DNA from: an uncultured Actinomycetes bacterium
Lineage (GTDB): Bacteria; Actinomycetota; Actinomycetes; Nanopelagicales; Nanopelagicaceae
Reading direction: 5' to 3'
Assembly: GCA_903852955.1 (NCBI GenBank)
Contig: CAINSH010000193.1
Span: forward strand, 1-8,733
Length of the DNA stretch: 8,733 nt
This document shows, piece after piece, positions 1 through 7,713 of the stretch. How positions within the stretch are numbered: position 1 is the first letter of the stretch; each line of letters starts with the position of its first letter. A program made the translations under genes and the position numbers. Under the pieces are notes generated by a model, which was not told the DNA's origin, made no database searches, and saw only the letters and a program-made list of their open reading frames with translations.

Positions 1-48
1 CTCCATACCGAGCTGCTTTGCTAACTCGTGTACGCGGACCTTTGACAC
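1..48 (-). CDS. infB: Translation initiation factor IF-2, N-terminal 16 codons only (partial at left edge)
   Basis: IF-2 is the GTPase that brings initiator fMet-tRNA to the 30S subunit and promotes 50S joining. Only the extreme N-terminus is visible. Reading left from a GTG at 48-46 gives VSKVRVHELAKQLGME, which matches the usual start of bacterial IF-2 (first IF2_N helix, K-V-R-V-x-E-L-A-K), and the frame is open to the edge. I chose the GTG because an AGGGGA ribosome-binding sequence lies 4 bases upstream and because the KVRVHELAK motif normally begins within a few residues of the start. An in-frame ATG at 72-70 would add eight residues (MRAKTGEK) but has no binding site at a normal distance. 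The gene follows nusA in the same direction, the standard nusA-infB order. Identity is supported by both motif and position, though the GTPase domain lies outside the window. Confidence 0.85.
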   Translation of the reverse strand, partial: MSKVRVHELAKQLGME

Positions 49-52
49 TTTT

Positions 53-58
53 TCCCCT
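53..58 (-). promoter_or_regulatory. Ribosome-binding site deciding the infB GTG start
   Basis: On the minus strand AGGGGA is followed by four A residues and then GTG. It is one of only two clear Shine-Dalgarno sequences in the window, and it favours the GTG at 48 over the upstream ATG at 72. Confidence 0.6.
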
Positions 59-72
59 GTCTTGGCCCGCAT

Positions 73-227
73 GAAACTTTACATGCAAGCCCTAGTTGAA
101 CGACCTCATAGTTCTAACGAGCTCATTTGAGTTTCATATCTTTCATATCCATTTCAGTAGCGCCAATTTCTTAGCGGTTATGCAATGCCCCATGGTACCC
201 AAAGTTGGGCCCCTTTACACAATGCGA
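73..227 (-). other. nusA-infB interval: untranslated leader without a readable ylxR
   Basis: This is the only sizeable gap in the window. I translated all three minus-strand frames: none is open for more than about 20 codons, and none shows the RTCxGCR or GRGAY motifs of YlxR (DUF448), which often sits here. Features seen: a short inverted repeat CCCAAAGTTGGG (about 199-210) with no T-run after it, so not a convincing intrinsic terminator; a perfect tandem 9-mer (132-149); and an AGGG-spaced ATG-TAA start-stop pair (79-93). A TAAAGT hexamer close to infB has no matching -35. The likeliest reading is a transcribed leader between nusA and infB, possibly all that is left of a lost gene. No RNA family is recognised. 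Confidence 0.55.
132..149. repeat. Perfect tandem duplication of a 9-mer
   Basis: The plus strand has TTTCATATC twice without a gap (132-140 and 141-149). On the coding strand this is GATATGAAA twice. It lies in the nusA-infB gap. Two copies of nine bases could be replication slippage or a small binding site; nothing visible distinguishes these. Confidence 0.7.
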
Positions 228-1202
228 TTAAGGCAAGACTGGATTGTCGGGGTGAATATCGATTCGCCAGCCCGTTAAACGTGCGGCTAGACGGGCGTTT
301 TGTCCATCTTTACCGATTGCAAGAGAAAGCTGGTAATCAGGGACAACTACTTTGGCGCATCGTCCGGCTAAATCAGTTATCTCTACCGATGAAGTTTTGG
401 CTGGGGCTAAAGCATTTCCAACAAAAGCTGCAGGATCTTCTGACCAATCAACTATGTCGATTTTCTCCCCGTGGAGTTCATCCATAACTGCACGGGCACG
501 GGCACCTAGAGGTCCGATCAAAGATCCTTTTGAACTTACTCCTGCTCGATGTGAGCGCACGGCAATTTTACTGCGATGTCCGGCTTCGCGAGCAACAGCC
601 ATTATTTCTACGATGCGATCTTTAATCTCTGGAACTTCAAGGGCGAATAACTGTTTCACTAAAGCTGGATGGCTGCGAGATAACATTATTTCAGGGCCTT
701 TTAAGCCTTGTTTAACTTCAACAACAAAACACTTTATTCGATCACCGTGATTATAAACTTCACCAGGAACTTGTTCTTGTGGCGGAATTCTTCCTTCAAA
801 ACGTCCTAGGTTGACGTTAATCATCTTGGGATCTCGGCCTTGCTGAACAACGCCAGAAATAACATCGCCAACATTTGCAGTGAACTCGGCAACAATTGAT
901 GCATCGTTAGTTTCGCGCATCTTCATTTTAATTACTTGGCGCGCGGTTGATGTTGCAACTCTTGAAAATCCTTCTGGCATATCTGCTTCATCGCCGATTT
1001 TTTCCCCAATTTCATTAAATTGCGGAATCAAAATCTGAATCTCACCAGTTTCGCGATCCAAGACAGCGTGTGCATAGCGCTTTGCTTCATCAGTCTGGTT
1101 GTAGGCAGTTAGTACACCAACTTCGATGGCTTGGATTAACTGTTCTAGAGGTATGCCTTTTTCATTAGTTAAAGCTATAAGTGCTGACATCTCTACATGC
1201 AT
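228..1202 (-). CDS. nusA: Transcription termination/antitermination factor NusA
   Basis: NusA binds RNA polymerase and nascent RNA, and modulates pausing, intrinsic termination and rRNA antitermination. The 324 residues show the usual order: N-terminal polymerase-binding domain (about 1-105), S1 domain (about 108-177, VGDVISGVVQ to GPEIMLSRSHP), first KH domain (about 180-255, GPLG loop at 230-233 followed by ELHGEKIDIVDWS) and second KH domain (about 258-320, with IGKDGQNARLAARLTGW). It ends right after the second KH domain and lacks the acidic C-terminal repeats of enterobacterial NusA, as expected for actinobacteria (the M. tuberculosis protein is about 347 residues). The KH1 loop reads KGSLIGPLG where many actinobacteria have KGACIGPMG. 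The ATG overlaps the rimP stop by one base (TAATG), and AAGGA lies 9 bases upstream, supporting this start over the in-frame ATG four codons later. Coupled translation with rimP is likely. Confidence 0.97.
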   Translation of the reverse strand: MHVEMSALIALTNEKGIPLEQLIQAIEVGVLTAYNQTDEAKRYAHAVLDRETGEIQILIPQFNEIGEKIGDEADMPEGFSRVATSTARQVIKMKMRETNDASIVAEFTANVGDVISGVVQQGRDPKMINVNLGRFEGRIPPQEQVPGEVYNHGDRIKCFVVEVKQGLKGPEIMLSRSHPALVKQLFALEVPEIKDRIVEIMAVAREAGHRSKIAVRSHRAGVSSKGSLIGPLGARARAVMDELHGEKIDIVDWSEDPAAFVGNALAPAKTSSVEITDLAGRCAKVVVPDYQLSLAIGKDGQNARLAARLTGWRIDIHPDNPVLP

Positions 1203-1675
1203 TAGTTTTCATCCTTGCGGTTAAATTCAATTTCAACAACTGCACGTTTGATATCTGCAAAAGCAATCTCATGGTTTTTCATTCGCCCTTTGATGTTTTC
1301 TACAAGCTGAGCATGCGAATCGTTAAATTCATTAAGGCGCGCAGTTATAACGTTGCCATCATTTAACGTAATCTTGATTAAGCGAGTTAAATTCTTAGTC
1401 CAGTGGCGAGGCAAAGTGAGCGGACGATCTACGCCGGGCGAAGTTACCTCAAGAGTAAAAGCTTCTTCGCCCATAACTGGTGCTTGGTCCAAAATTTCAG
1501 AAATTACGCGAGAAACAGAAGTGACTTCATCCATATTCAAAGGTTTTATGCCATCAACAACGCAAATTACTGTGCGGTGGTTGCCTGGACTAGTGATTTG
1601 AACTTCATCTAAGAAGAAACCCGCGTTTTCTACAGCTGGGGTGAGAAGTTCTAGAAGTGAATCCTTAAGCGCCAT
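1202..1675 (-). CDS. rimP: Ribosome maturation factor RimP
   Basis: RimP assists 30S subunit assembly. The 157-residue product has the two-domain layout of the family: an alpha/beta N-terminal domain (about 1-85) containing the hallmark FTLEVTSPGVDRPLTLPRHW (73-92), and a small beta-barrel C-terminal domain (about 93-155). Length is normal (about 150-180 in the family). The rimP-nusA-infB order is conserved across bacteria and confirms the call. The ATG at 1675 is the natural start because MALKDSLLELLTPAVENAG aligns with family N-termini. There is no strong ribosome-binding sequence before it, only A/G-rich sequence. A 42-base gap separates it from the permease gene upstream, the largest inside the cluster apart from nusA-infB, and a good promoter match lies across that gap. 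Its stop overlaps the nusA ATG by one base. Confidence 0.95.
   Translation of the reverse strand: MALKDSLLELLTPAVENAGFFLDEVQITSPGNHRTVICVVDGIKPLNMDEVTSVSRVISEILDQAPVMGEEAFTLEVTSPGVDRPLTLPRHWTKNLTRLIKITLNDGNVITARLNEFNDSHAQLVENIKGRMKNHEIAFADIKRAVVEIEFNRKDEN
1212..1216 (-). promoter_or_regulatory. Ribosome-binding site for nusA inside the end of rimP
   Basis: AAGGA on the minus strand sits 9 bases before the nusA ATG at 1202, within the last codons of rimP. It supports the first of two closely spaced in-frame ATGs and gives nusA independent initiation on top of coupling through the TAATG overlap. Confidence 0.6.
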
Positions 1676-1710
1676 ATCTGTTTCTGCTTTCTTATTAAGT
1701 TGTGAAGTAA

Positions 1711-1740
1711 ATTGTAACTAGATAGATGCAAAAGTATCAA
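1711..1740 (-). promoter_or_regulatory. Predicted sigma-70-type promoter for rimP-nusA-infB
   Basis: Read on the minus strand, TTGATA (1740-1735, 5 of 6 to TTGACA) is followed after 18 bases by TACAAT (1716-1711, 5 of 6 to TATAAT). The -35 box lies inside the last codons of the permease gene and the -10 box begins just past its stop. Transcription would start near 1704, leaving a leader of roughly 28 bases before the rimP ATG. Position and match both suit a housekeeping promoter that separates rimP-nusA-infB from the genes upstream. It is predicted from consensus only. Confidence 0.55.
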
Positions 1741-2500
1741 ACCCGACTTTAATAATGAGGGCAACGGTTACTAATAGGAATACCTTGCGCACCAGATTCG
1801 AACCACCACGAATAGCTAACCGTGAACCGATAACTGCGCCGGTCACATTTGCCACACCAAGTAATAGACCCAACTGCCATAAAACTGCCCCATGAATCCC
1901 AAATACTAAAATCGCTCCAATATTTGTTGAAACATTGACAACCTTGGCAATTGCAGACGCGGTTATAAATGCATAACCAAGTGATGCCACCAAAATCAAC
2001 ATCAAAAAAGATCCAGTTCCTGGGCCAAAGATTCCATCGTAGAAACCGATGATTACTCCTGCAGCAATTGAAATCTGAATCCGTCTTGTTGATTCATGAC
2101 GTAAAAGTTCGATTTTGCCCAAATCAGGTTTTAACCATGTATAAATCGCCACCACAATTAAAAGTACTAAAACTATGGGGCGCATGCTCTTAGTCGGAAT
2201 TTGGGAAGCAAGTGATGCTCCAGCAGCTGATCCAATAAAGGCAGGCAATGCCATTGCAACTAAGACCTTGGGATCAGGTTTTATCTGGCGGCGATATAAC
2301 GCTGCTGCCGTGGTTGTTCCAAAGACTGAAGCCAATTTATTTGTACCTAGCACGGTGACAGTTTCGGTCTTTGGAAGGCCAATTAATAAAGCCGGAAGTT
2401 GTATTAATCCCCCACCACCAGCAATTGAATCTACAAAACCTGCAAAAAATGATGCACAGAGCAGAAACAATCCTGCGGTAACAGTTAAGTCTGCAAACAC
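1718..2500 (-). CDS. Sulfite exporter TauE/SafE (TSUP) family membrane permease
   Basis: The 260 residues are strongly hydrophobic, with about eight predicted membrane spans in two related halves, as in the TSUP/DUF81 family. Each half carries its signature: GFVDSIAGGGGLIQLP at 21-36 and GFYDGIFGPGTGSFLM at 152-167. Family members move sulfite, sulfoacetate, sulfolactate or other organic anions across the inner membrane, but cargo cannot be predicted from sequence here, and no sulfur or C2/C3 metabolic gene is nearby. The start is GTG at 2500, four bases after the proS stop, with no recognisable ribosome-binding sequence, so translation probably depends on reinitiation after proS. Length is typical (about 250-270). 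The gene sits between proS and rimP, where I know of no conserved functional link. Codon and base usage look like those of the neighbours, so recent transfer is not indicated. Confidence 0.9.
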   Translation of the reverse strand: MFADLTVTAGLFLLCASFFAGFVDSIAGGGGLIQLPALLIGLPKTETVTVLGTNKLASVFGTTTAAALYRRQIKPDPKVLVAMALPAFIGSAAGASLASQIPTKSMRPIVLVLLIVVAIYTWLKPDLGKIELLRHESTRRIQISIAAGVIIGFYDGIFGPGTGSFLMLILVASLGYAFITASAIAKVVNVSTNIGAILVFGIHGAVLWQLGLLLGVANVTGAVIGSRLAIRGGSNLVRKVFLLVTVALIIKVGFDTFASI

Positions 2501-2504
2501 TTTT

Positions 2505-4229
2505 CTAAGCTAGAAGTTTCGTGATTGCTGAAACTGCATCGGCGAGCAAAACTTCGCTCTTTTCACCGCTTCTGCGGACGCGAACTTCAACTTTTCCTTC
2601 AGCAAGAGCTTTGCCTACAACAACGATAATTGGATTACCAATGAGTTCAGCATCTTTAAACTTAACGCCAGCACTTGCATCTCGGCGATCATCGAGCATG
2701 ACAGTGATTCCTGCGGATTCAAGTTTGTTGCCGATTTCAAGAGCGGTATCAAAAGGAAGATCTTCTTTACCGGTTGCAACTATGTGCACCTTGGCAGGGG
2801 CGATTTCCTCCGGCCAATTAAGTCCAATTTCATCACTTGTTTGTTCGGCAATCGCAGCTACTGCGCGCGAAACCCCAATTCCATATGAGCCCATGGTGAC
2901 AACTTGAGACTTACCATTGTGATCTAACACAGTAAGGCTTAATGCTTCGGCATATTTGCGACCTAATTGGAAAATATGGCCAATCTCAATCGCGCGATCA
3001 ATGACGATTTCAGTATTACATTCTGGGCAAGCATCTCCTGCGCGGACTTCAGCAGCTTCAACATATGCATCTGGCGTGAAATCTCGCCCATTTACAACAA
3101 AACGAGCATGTCGATCTTTTTTGTTTGCTCCACTTATCCAAGAAGTTCCTGGAGCAACTCGTGGGTCAGCAAGAACACGTATTCCAGATTTAGTCGCATC
3201 CTGTGGTCCGATATACCCCTTAACTAATGATGGGTGCTTCGCAAAATCGGCTTCCTCGAATACTCGCAGTTCATGCACGCCACCAAGATTTTCTTGCAAG
3301 CGCTTCAAATCAACTTCACGGTCCCCTGGTACTAAAACAGCGATTGGCTTTCCATCAGCTACAAGCATGATGTTTTTCAAAGTATCAGCTGCGGTATATC
3401 CCCCACCGAATTTTTCATTAAGCACCTCAACAAGTGAATCGATTGTTGGTGTGTTTGGAGTGTCTAACTCTTCTAGTGCAGGTGTTGTGCTCGCATCTCC
3501 CGGTGCAATTTTAGTAACCATTGCTTCGACGTTTGCCGCAAACCCACACTTTGGGCATAGGACATAAGTATCTTCACCTGTTGAACATGGTGCTAAAAAC
3601 TCCTCTGATTTCGAGCCACCCATCGCACCAGATACTGCTTTAACGATGTTGTATTTCATTCCTAAACGGTTAAAGCAGCTAATGTAAGCATCACGATGTT
3701 TTTGGTATGAAGTTTCTAACCCTGCATCATCGATATCAAAAGAGTATGAATCCTTCATGACAAATTCACGACCGCGAATGATTCCACTGCGTGGCCTTGC
3801 TTCATCACGATATTTAGTTTGAATTTGATAGATTGAAAGCGGTAAATCTTTGTACGAGGAGTATTCGCCCTTGACCATCAAAGTAAACATTTCCTCATGA
3901 GTTGGGCCTAATAAATAGTCGCCGCCTTTGCGATCTTGTAAGCGGAAAAGCGCTGGTCCGTATTCGTCCCAGCGATTTGTTGCCTCATAAGCTTCACGTG
4001 GCAAAAGTGCAGGAAAATGGACCTCTTGAAAGCCAGCTTGATCCATTTCTTGGCGGATGACGTTTTCAACGTTGCGTAAAGTAATGACGCCTAATGGAAG
4101 CCAAGAATAAATGCCTGCAGCAATTCGGCGGATATAGCCAGCACGTACTAATAAGCGGTGGCTTGCAACTTCAGCATCGGCCGGATCATCACGAAGCGTA
4201 CGCAAAAAAAGCGTAGACATTTTTAACAT
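2505..4229 (-). CDS. proS: Proline--tRNA ligase (bacterial type, with editing insertion)
   Basis: ProRS charges tRNA-Pro with proline in two ATP-driven steps. The 574 residues follow the bacterial class II layout: motif 1 region (about 38-78, GIYSWLPLG), ATP-site segment [10 protein letters not shown] (107-116), motif 2 ([21 protein letters not shown], 140-160), an inserted editing domain (about 225-408, including [17 protein letters not shown]) that clears mischarged Ala-tRNA-Pro, motif 3 (GSYGIGVSR, 447-455), and a C-terminal anticodon-binding domain (about 478-574). Two CxxC pairs, C225/C228 and C401/C404, bracket the editing domain and could bind a metal; similar pairs occur in other Gram-positive ProRSs. 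The ATG at 4229 gives [12 protein letters not shown]; a second ATG three codons on is possible, but neither has a clear binding site. It follows ispG by 9 bases, the usual actinobacterial position. Confidence 0.97.
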   Translation of the reverse strand: MLKMSTLFLRTLRDDPADAEVASHRLLVRAGYIRRIAAGIYSWLPLGVITLRNVENVIRQEMDQAGFQEVHFPALLPREAYEATNRWDEYGPALFRLQDRKGGDYLLGPTHEEMFTLMVKGEYSSYKDLPLSIYQIQTKYRDEARPRSGIIRGREFVMKDSYSFDIDDAGLETSYQKHRDAYISCFNRLGMKYNIVKAVSGAMGGSKSEEFLAPCSTGEDTYVLCPKCGFAANVEAMVTKIAPGDASTTPALEELDTPNTPTIDSLVEVLNEKFGGGYTAADTLKNIMLVADGKPIAVLVPGDREVDLKRLQENLGGVHELRVFEEADFAKHPSLVKGYIGPQDATKSGIRVLADPRVAPGTSWISGANKKDRHARFVVNGRDFTPDAYVEAAEVRAGDACPECNTEIVIDRAIEIGHIFQLGRKYAEALSLTVLDHNGKSQVVTMGSYGIGVSRAVAAIAEQTSDEIGLNWPEEIAPAKVHIVATGKEDLPFDTALEIGNKLESAGITVMLDDRRDASAGVKFKDAELIGNPIIVVVGKALAEGKVEVRVRRSGEKSEVLLADAVSAITKLLA

Positions 4230-4238
4230 AGAGTGAGC

Positions 4239-5390
4239 CTATCGAACATCAACTGAAGGCTGCCCAGAAGCAACGCCTGCGGCCTCCATTTCTTCAGCCA
4301 AACGCATAGCTTCTTCAATTAAAGTTTCAACGATTTGTGATTCAGGGACAGTTTTAATGACAACGCCTTTAACAAATATCTGACCCTTACCATTTCCAGA
4401 AGCAACACCAAGATCGGCTTCACGCGCTTCACCTGGACCATTTACGACACAGCCCATTACTGCAACGCGAAGCGGGACGTTCATTCCCTGTAAGCCGGCT
4501 TGAACTTTTTCAGCCAATGTATACACATCAACTTGAGCGCGACCACATGATGGGCACGAAACGATTTCAAGTTTGCGTTGACGTAAGTTAAGAGATTCAA
4601 GAATTGAGATTCCAACCTTAACTTCTTCAACGGGTGGTGCAGAAAGTGAAACTCGAATTGTGTCGCCAATTCCCTCAGCTAACAAAATTCCAAATGCTGT
4701 TGCAGATTTAATTGTGCCTTGGAAAATCGGTCCAGCTTCTGTAACACCAAGGTGTAACGGGTAATCACACTTTGCCGCCAAGATTCGATATGCATTTACC
4801 ATCGTTACAGGATCATGATGCTTGACTGAGATTTTGATGTTAGAAAAGCCATGCTCTTCAAAAAGCGATGCTTCCCACAGTGCAGATTCGGCAAGAGCTT
4901 CAGGAGTTGCTTTGCCATACTTTGCAAGTAGCCGTGGATCAAGCGAACCGGCATTTACTCCGATACGAATCGGGATTCCGGCATCTCCTGCAGCTTTTGC
5001 AACTTCTTTAACTTTGTCATCAAATTGTTTGATATTGCCTGGGTTTACGCGAACCGCAGCGCACCCGGCATCAATGGCTGCAAAAATATACTTTGGTTGA
5101 AAGTGAATATCTGCGATTACTGGAATCTGTGATTTCTTTGCAATCTGAGCCAAAGCATCTGCATCATCTTGACTAGGCACTGCAACTCTGACTATTTGGC
5201 AACCAGATGCTGTTAGCTCGGCAATCTGTTGCAACGTTGCATTCACATCGGCAGTAAGAGTTGTACACATAGATTGCACGCTTACAGGTGCGCCACTTCC
5301 GACAGCAACATTTCCAACCATCATCTGACGTGTTTTTCGACGAGGCGCTAGCGTTGGCAAAGGTGCGCTTGGAATTCCCAGATCAACCAT
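4239..5390 (-). CDS. ispG: 4-hydroxy-3-methylbut-2-en-1-yl diphosphate synthase (IspG/GcpE)
   Basis: IspG converts MEcPP to HMBPP, the penultimate MEP-pathway step, using a [4Fe-4S] cluster and electrons from ferredoxin or flavodoxin. From the ATG at 5390 the protein has 383 residues: an N-terminal TIM-barrel (about 15-265, with [20 protein letters not shown] and HLGVTEAG) and a C-terminal cluster-binding domain with C279 and C282 (CPSCGR), C314 ([11 protein letters not shown]) and E321 as expected ligands. It closely resembles actinobacterial IspG throughout. The open frame extends seven codons further to a TTG at 5411, but I prefer the ATG because [22 protein letters not shown] aligns with the N-termini of Streptomyces and Mycobacterium IspG. 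Neither start has a good binding site. The gene follows rseP by 32 bases (11 if the TTG is used), the order known from M. tuberculosis (dxr-rip1-gcpE). Confidence 0.96.
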   Translation of the reverse strand: MVDLGIPSAPLPTLAPRRKTRQMMVGNVAVGSGAPVSVQSMCTTLTADVNATLQQIAELTASGCQIVRVAVPSQDDADALAQIAKKSQIPVIADIHFQPKYIFAAIDAGCAAVRVNPGNIKQFDDKVKEVAKAAGDAGIPIRIGVNAGSLDPRLLAKYGKATPEALAESALWEASLFEEHGFSNIKISVKHHDPVTMVNAYRILAAKCDYPLHLGVTEAGPIFQGTIKSATAFGILLAEGIGDTIRVSLSAPPVEEVKVGISILESLNLRQRKLEIVSCPSCGRAQVDVYTLAEKVQAGLQGMNVPLRVAVMGCVVNGPGEAREADLGVASGNGKGQIFVKGVVIKTVPESQIVETLIEEAMRLAEEMEAAGVASGQPSVDVR

Positions 5391-5422
5391 GGCGCTATTG
5401 TGCCGTATCAAGCCTGGTTGCG

Positions 5423-6568
5423 CTAAAGATTAAGAATGACTGGATTAACAATGTCTGCCACTAAGAGCAGCACAGTAAGAGCTGCCAAAATGACAAATAC
5501 GACCATGGTGATTGGGGTCAGCAAGGTCACATCAATTGCAGCAGGACGTGGGCGGCCGCGCAAACGTGCGTAAAAAGCGCGGAGTTCATCAGCGATAGCT
5601 ACCGCCATGTGCCCACCATCTAAAGGCAATATAGGCAGAAGATTAAAAAGACCAACAAATATATTCAGGCTTGCGATAATTAAAATAAAAGTTGAGAGAC
5701 GCTCTGTTATGGATAGAGCTTCACTTCCAATTGCTTGACCCGAGACTCGTGCTACACCAACAACACCTACCAAACCATTAGGGTCGCGTTTTTCTCCACC
5801 AACGGTTTGCCCCCATAGCGCTGGAATTTTGGAGGGAAGTTTTGTTAAAGACTTAGCACTTTCAACTAAAAATGACTTGGTAACAGTTGCTGAATTCTTA
5901 ATGGCAGTAATTGGATTTGAACGCTTTAAGCCGACTTCGTTAATGATGCCAAGTACGTATCGCTTTTCCCCATCGATTACTTCTGATCTAGCTGATGCGG
6001 TAATTTGTAACTCATCTGCTCCGCGCTTGATAGTTAATGTCAAAGGCTTGCCTTGTGAATTTCGAATTACCTGTACATCGTCATACCAGCTAGTCACTTT
6101 CTTGTTATCGATGGCAGTAACTTCATCACCGGCCAATAGGCCTGCTTCTTGCGCTGCAGATCCCTTAACAACTTCACTAATTGTAGGTAGCAGTTGATTT
6201 GTTCCTACAAAGGCGAACAAAACAAAGAGCAGGAGATATCCCAGAACAAAGTGCAGAAAAGATCCTGCACCTAACACAATTAATTTACGAGCAGATGAAG
6301 CTTTATAGAATGCTCGACCTTCTTCACCTTCAGGCATTTGATCACCTGGGGTCATTCCCTCGATCTTGCAGTATCCACCTGCTGGAATTGCCTTAATTCC
6401 AAACTCTGTTTCACCGCGCTGTTTTGACCAGAGGCGTGCACCAAAACCTAAGAAAAATTCACTTACTTTCATTCCATAGTGTTTAGCGGTGAGGTAATGG
6501 CCAAACTCGTGAATCATGACAGAGAGAAGTAGCGCAATGACAAAAGCGAGGATTCCTAGGAGCTGCAT
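5423..6568 (-). CDS. rseP: Site-2 (RseP/Rip1-type) intramembrane zinc metalloprotease
   Basis: This M50-family protease cuts membrane-anchored substrates, classically anti-sigma factors, within the bilayer. The 381 residues show a first membrane span (about 3-19) running into the HEFGH zinc site (H20, E21, H24); a membrane-reentrant segment (57-72); a second span (about 96-122); one PDZ domain (about 128-193); a third span (about 290-312) leading into [12 protein letters not shown], with D317 as third zinc ligand; and a last span (about 350-372). All catalytic residues are present. A single PDZ domain and the dxr-protease-ispG order match mycobacterial Rip1, so Rip1 is the closest model; E. 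coli RseP has two PDZ domains. Its substrates cannot be told from this window, and no anti-sigma factor is adjacent. The ATG overlaps the dxr stop by one base (TAATG), implying coupled translation. Confidence 0.95.
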   Translation of the reverse strand: MQLLGILAFVIALLLSVMIHEFGHYLTAKHYGMKVSEFFLGFGARLWSKQRGETEFGIKAIPAGGYCKIEGMTPGDQMPEGEEGRAFYKASSARKLIVLGAGSFLHFVLGYLLLFVLFAFVGTNQLLPTISEVVKGSAAQEAGLLAGDEVTAIDNKKVTSWYDDVQVIRNSQGKPLTLTIKRGADELQITASARSEVIDGEKRYVLGIINEVGLKRSNPITAIKNSATVTKSFLVESAKSLTKLPSKIPALWGQTVGGEKRDPNGLVGVVGVARVSGQAIGSEALSITERLSTFILIIASLNIFVGLFNLLPILPLDGGHMAVAIADELRAFYARLRGRPRPAAIDVTLLTPITMVVFVILAALTVLLLVADIVNPVILNL

Positions 6569-7713
6569 TATGGAGCCAATCGTAGTAGGTGTGCCGAAGC
6601 ACGAGCACGTGCATCTTCTTCGATTGCACTGACATCTGCTAAATCTCGCAGCGAACTCACAGAGTTTTTCTCTAACTCGGAAACCACGCTGGCAATCACC
6701 GTGATAATCGATTTGAATTCAATCTTTCCGGCAATAAATCCAGCAACTGCAACTTCATTGGCTGCATTAAAGATTGCCGGCAAAACGCCACCTGTTTGAC
6801 CGCAGTGACGCGCTAATTCAATGCTTGGAAACTTGGCCGAGTTAATTGGCTCAAAACTCCAGTTATGTGAAACTGTCCAATCAATCGCAGTTGTAGCTTG
6901 AGGCAATCGATCTGGCCAATTAATTGCATAAGCAATTGCACCTTTCATATTTGGTGGGCTTGCTTGCGCAATTGTTGAACCGTCATTGAATTCGACTAAT
7001 GAATGCACAACAGACTGAGGGTGGATAACTGCTTCAATCTGGGCATAGGGCATTCCAAATAAATAATGAGCCTCAATGATCTCAAGACCTTTATTAACAA
7101 GAGTTGCCGAGTTGATTGTCACGACTGCGCCCATTGACCAAGTTGGATGTTTCAGGGCGTCTTGCACAGAAATTCCATCTAAATGTGGACGATCTCTAAA
7201 TGGCCCACCGCTTGCCGTCAGGATTAACTTATTAATTTCTGATTTCTTCCCAGCAAGTGAGCTTTGAAAAATTGCACTGTGCTCTGAATCAACGGGGATA
7301 ATCTGTCCAGCTTGTGCTTTAGACATCACTAAATCACCAGCTGCAACCAGAGATTCTTTATTTGCAAGGGCTAAGACATTTCCAGCATCTAGCGCTGCCA
7401 AAGTCGGACCTAGGCCAATCGAACCTGTAATTCCATTAACAACTACATCGCATTTAATTCCTGCTAACTCCGTCGCAGCTAAATTGCCATCGATTACTGT
7501 TACCAATGGTAATGCGGCGCGAATTACTTCGGCGTTAGTTACTACTCCAACATATTGAACTTTAAATTTTATGGCCTGTTCAATTACTAGCTCTGGGTGC
7601 ATGCCTGCACTAGAAATTGCGATTACTCTAAATAACCCAGGGTTACTTTCGATTACTTGCAAAGCCTGAGTACCAATTGAGCCAGTAGAGCCCAAAATAA
7701 CTACATCACGCAT
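6568..7713 (-). CDS. dxr: 1-deoxy-D-xylulose 5-phosphate reductoisomerase (DXR/IspC)
   Basis: DXR rearranges and reduces DXP to 2-C-methyl-D-erythritol 4-phosphate with NADPH, the committed step of the MEP isoprenoid pathway; it is cytosolic. The 381 residues contain the N-terminal NADPH-binding fold with GSTGSIG (8-14), then ALANKESLVAAGDLV (115-129), metal ligands D142 and E144 in VDSEHSAIFQ and E211 in NKGLEIIEA, the flexible substrate lid HPTWSMG (189-195), the HPQSVVHSLVEFNDGS segment (231-246), and the C-terminal helical domain with GGVLPAIFNAANEVA (308-322). All key residues are present and length is normal (E. coli about 398). The ATG directly follows the ureohydrolase stop with no base between, and its own stop overlaps rseP by one base. 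ispG two genes downstream belongs to the same pathway. Confidence 0.97.
   Translation of the reverse strand: MRDVVILGSTGSIGTQALQVIESNPGLFRVIAISSAGMHPELVIEQAIKFKVQYVGVVTNAEVIRAALPLVTVIDGNLAATELAGIKCDVVVNGITGSIGLGPTLAALDAGNVLALANKESLVAAGDLVMSKAQAGQIIPVDSEHSAIFQSSLAGKKSEINKLILTASGGPFRDRPHLDGISVQDALKHPTWSMGAVVTINSATLVNKGLEIIEAHYLFGMPYAQIEAVIHPQSVVHSLVEFNDGSTIAQASPPNMKGAIAYAINWPDRLPQATTAIDWTVSHNWSFEPINSAKFPSIELARHCGQTGGVLPAIFNAANEVAVAGFIAGKIEFKSIITVIASVVSELEKNSVSSLRDLADVSAIEEDARARASAHLLRLAP

Noticed and set aside
186..215. GC-rich inverted repeat after nusA as an intrinsic terminator
   Set aside because: The stem is only about 4-5 base pairs and no T-run follows it in the direction of transcription.
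96..487. Two overlapping plus-strand frames (96-278 and 185-487) in the nusA-infB gap and nusA 3' end
   Set aside because: No family resemblance, no ribosome-binding site, and most of the second overlaps nusA. They give no evidence for an antisense gene.
2956..3567. 203-codon open frame on the plus strand opposite proS
   Set aside because: It lies wholly inside proS, has Ser/Arg-rich low-complexity composition typical of antisense frames, and shows no recognisable domain or binding site.
4481..4669. 62-codon minus-strand frame inside ispG
   Set aside because: It is out of frame within the conserved C-terminal part of IspG, without motif or start signal.
5391..5402. CACAAT box six bases before the ispG ATG as a leaderless promoter
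   Set aside because: It lacks the first T of the TAnnnT consensus, and I found no acceptable -35 box at 16-18 bases, inside a tightly packed gene cluster.
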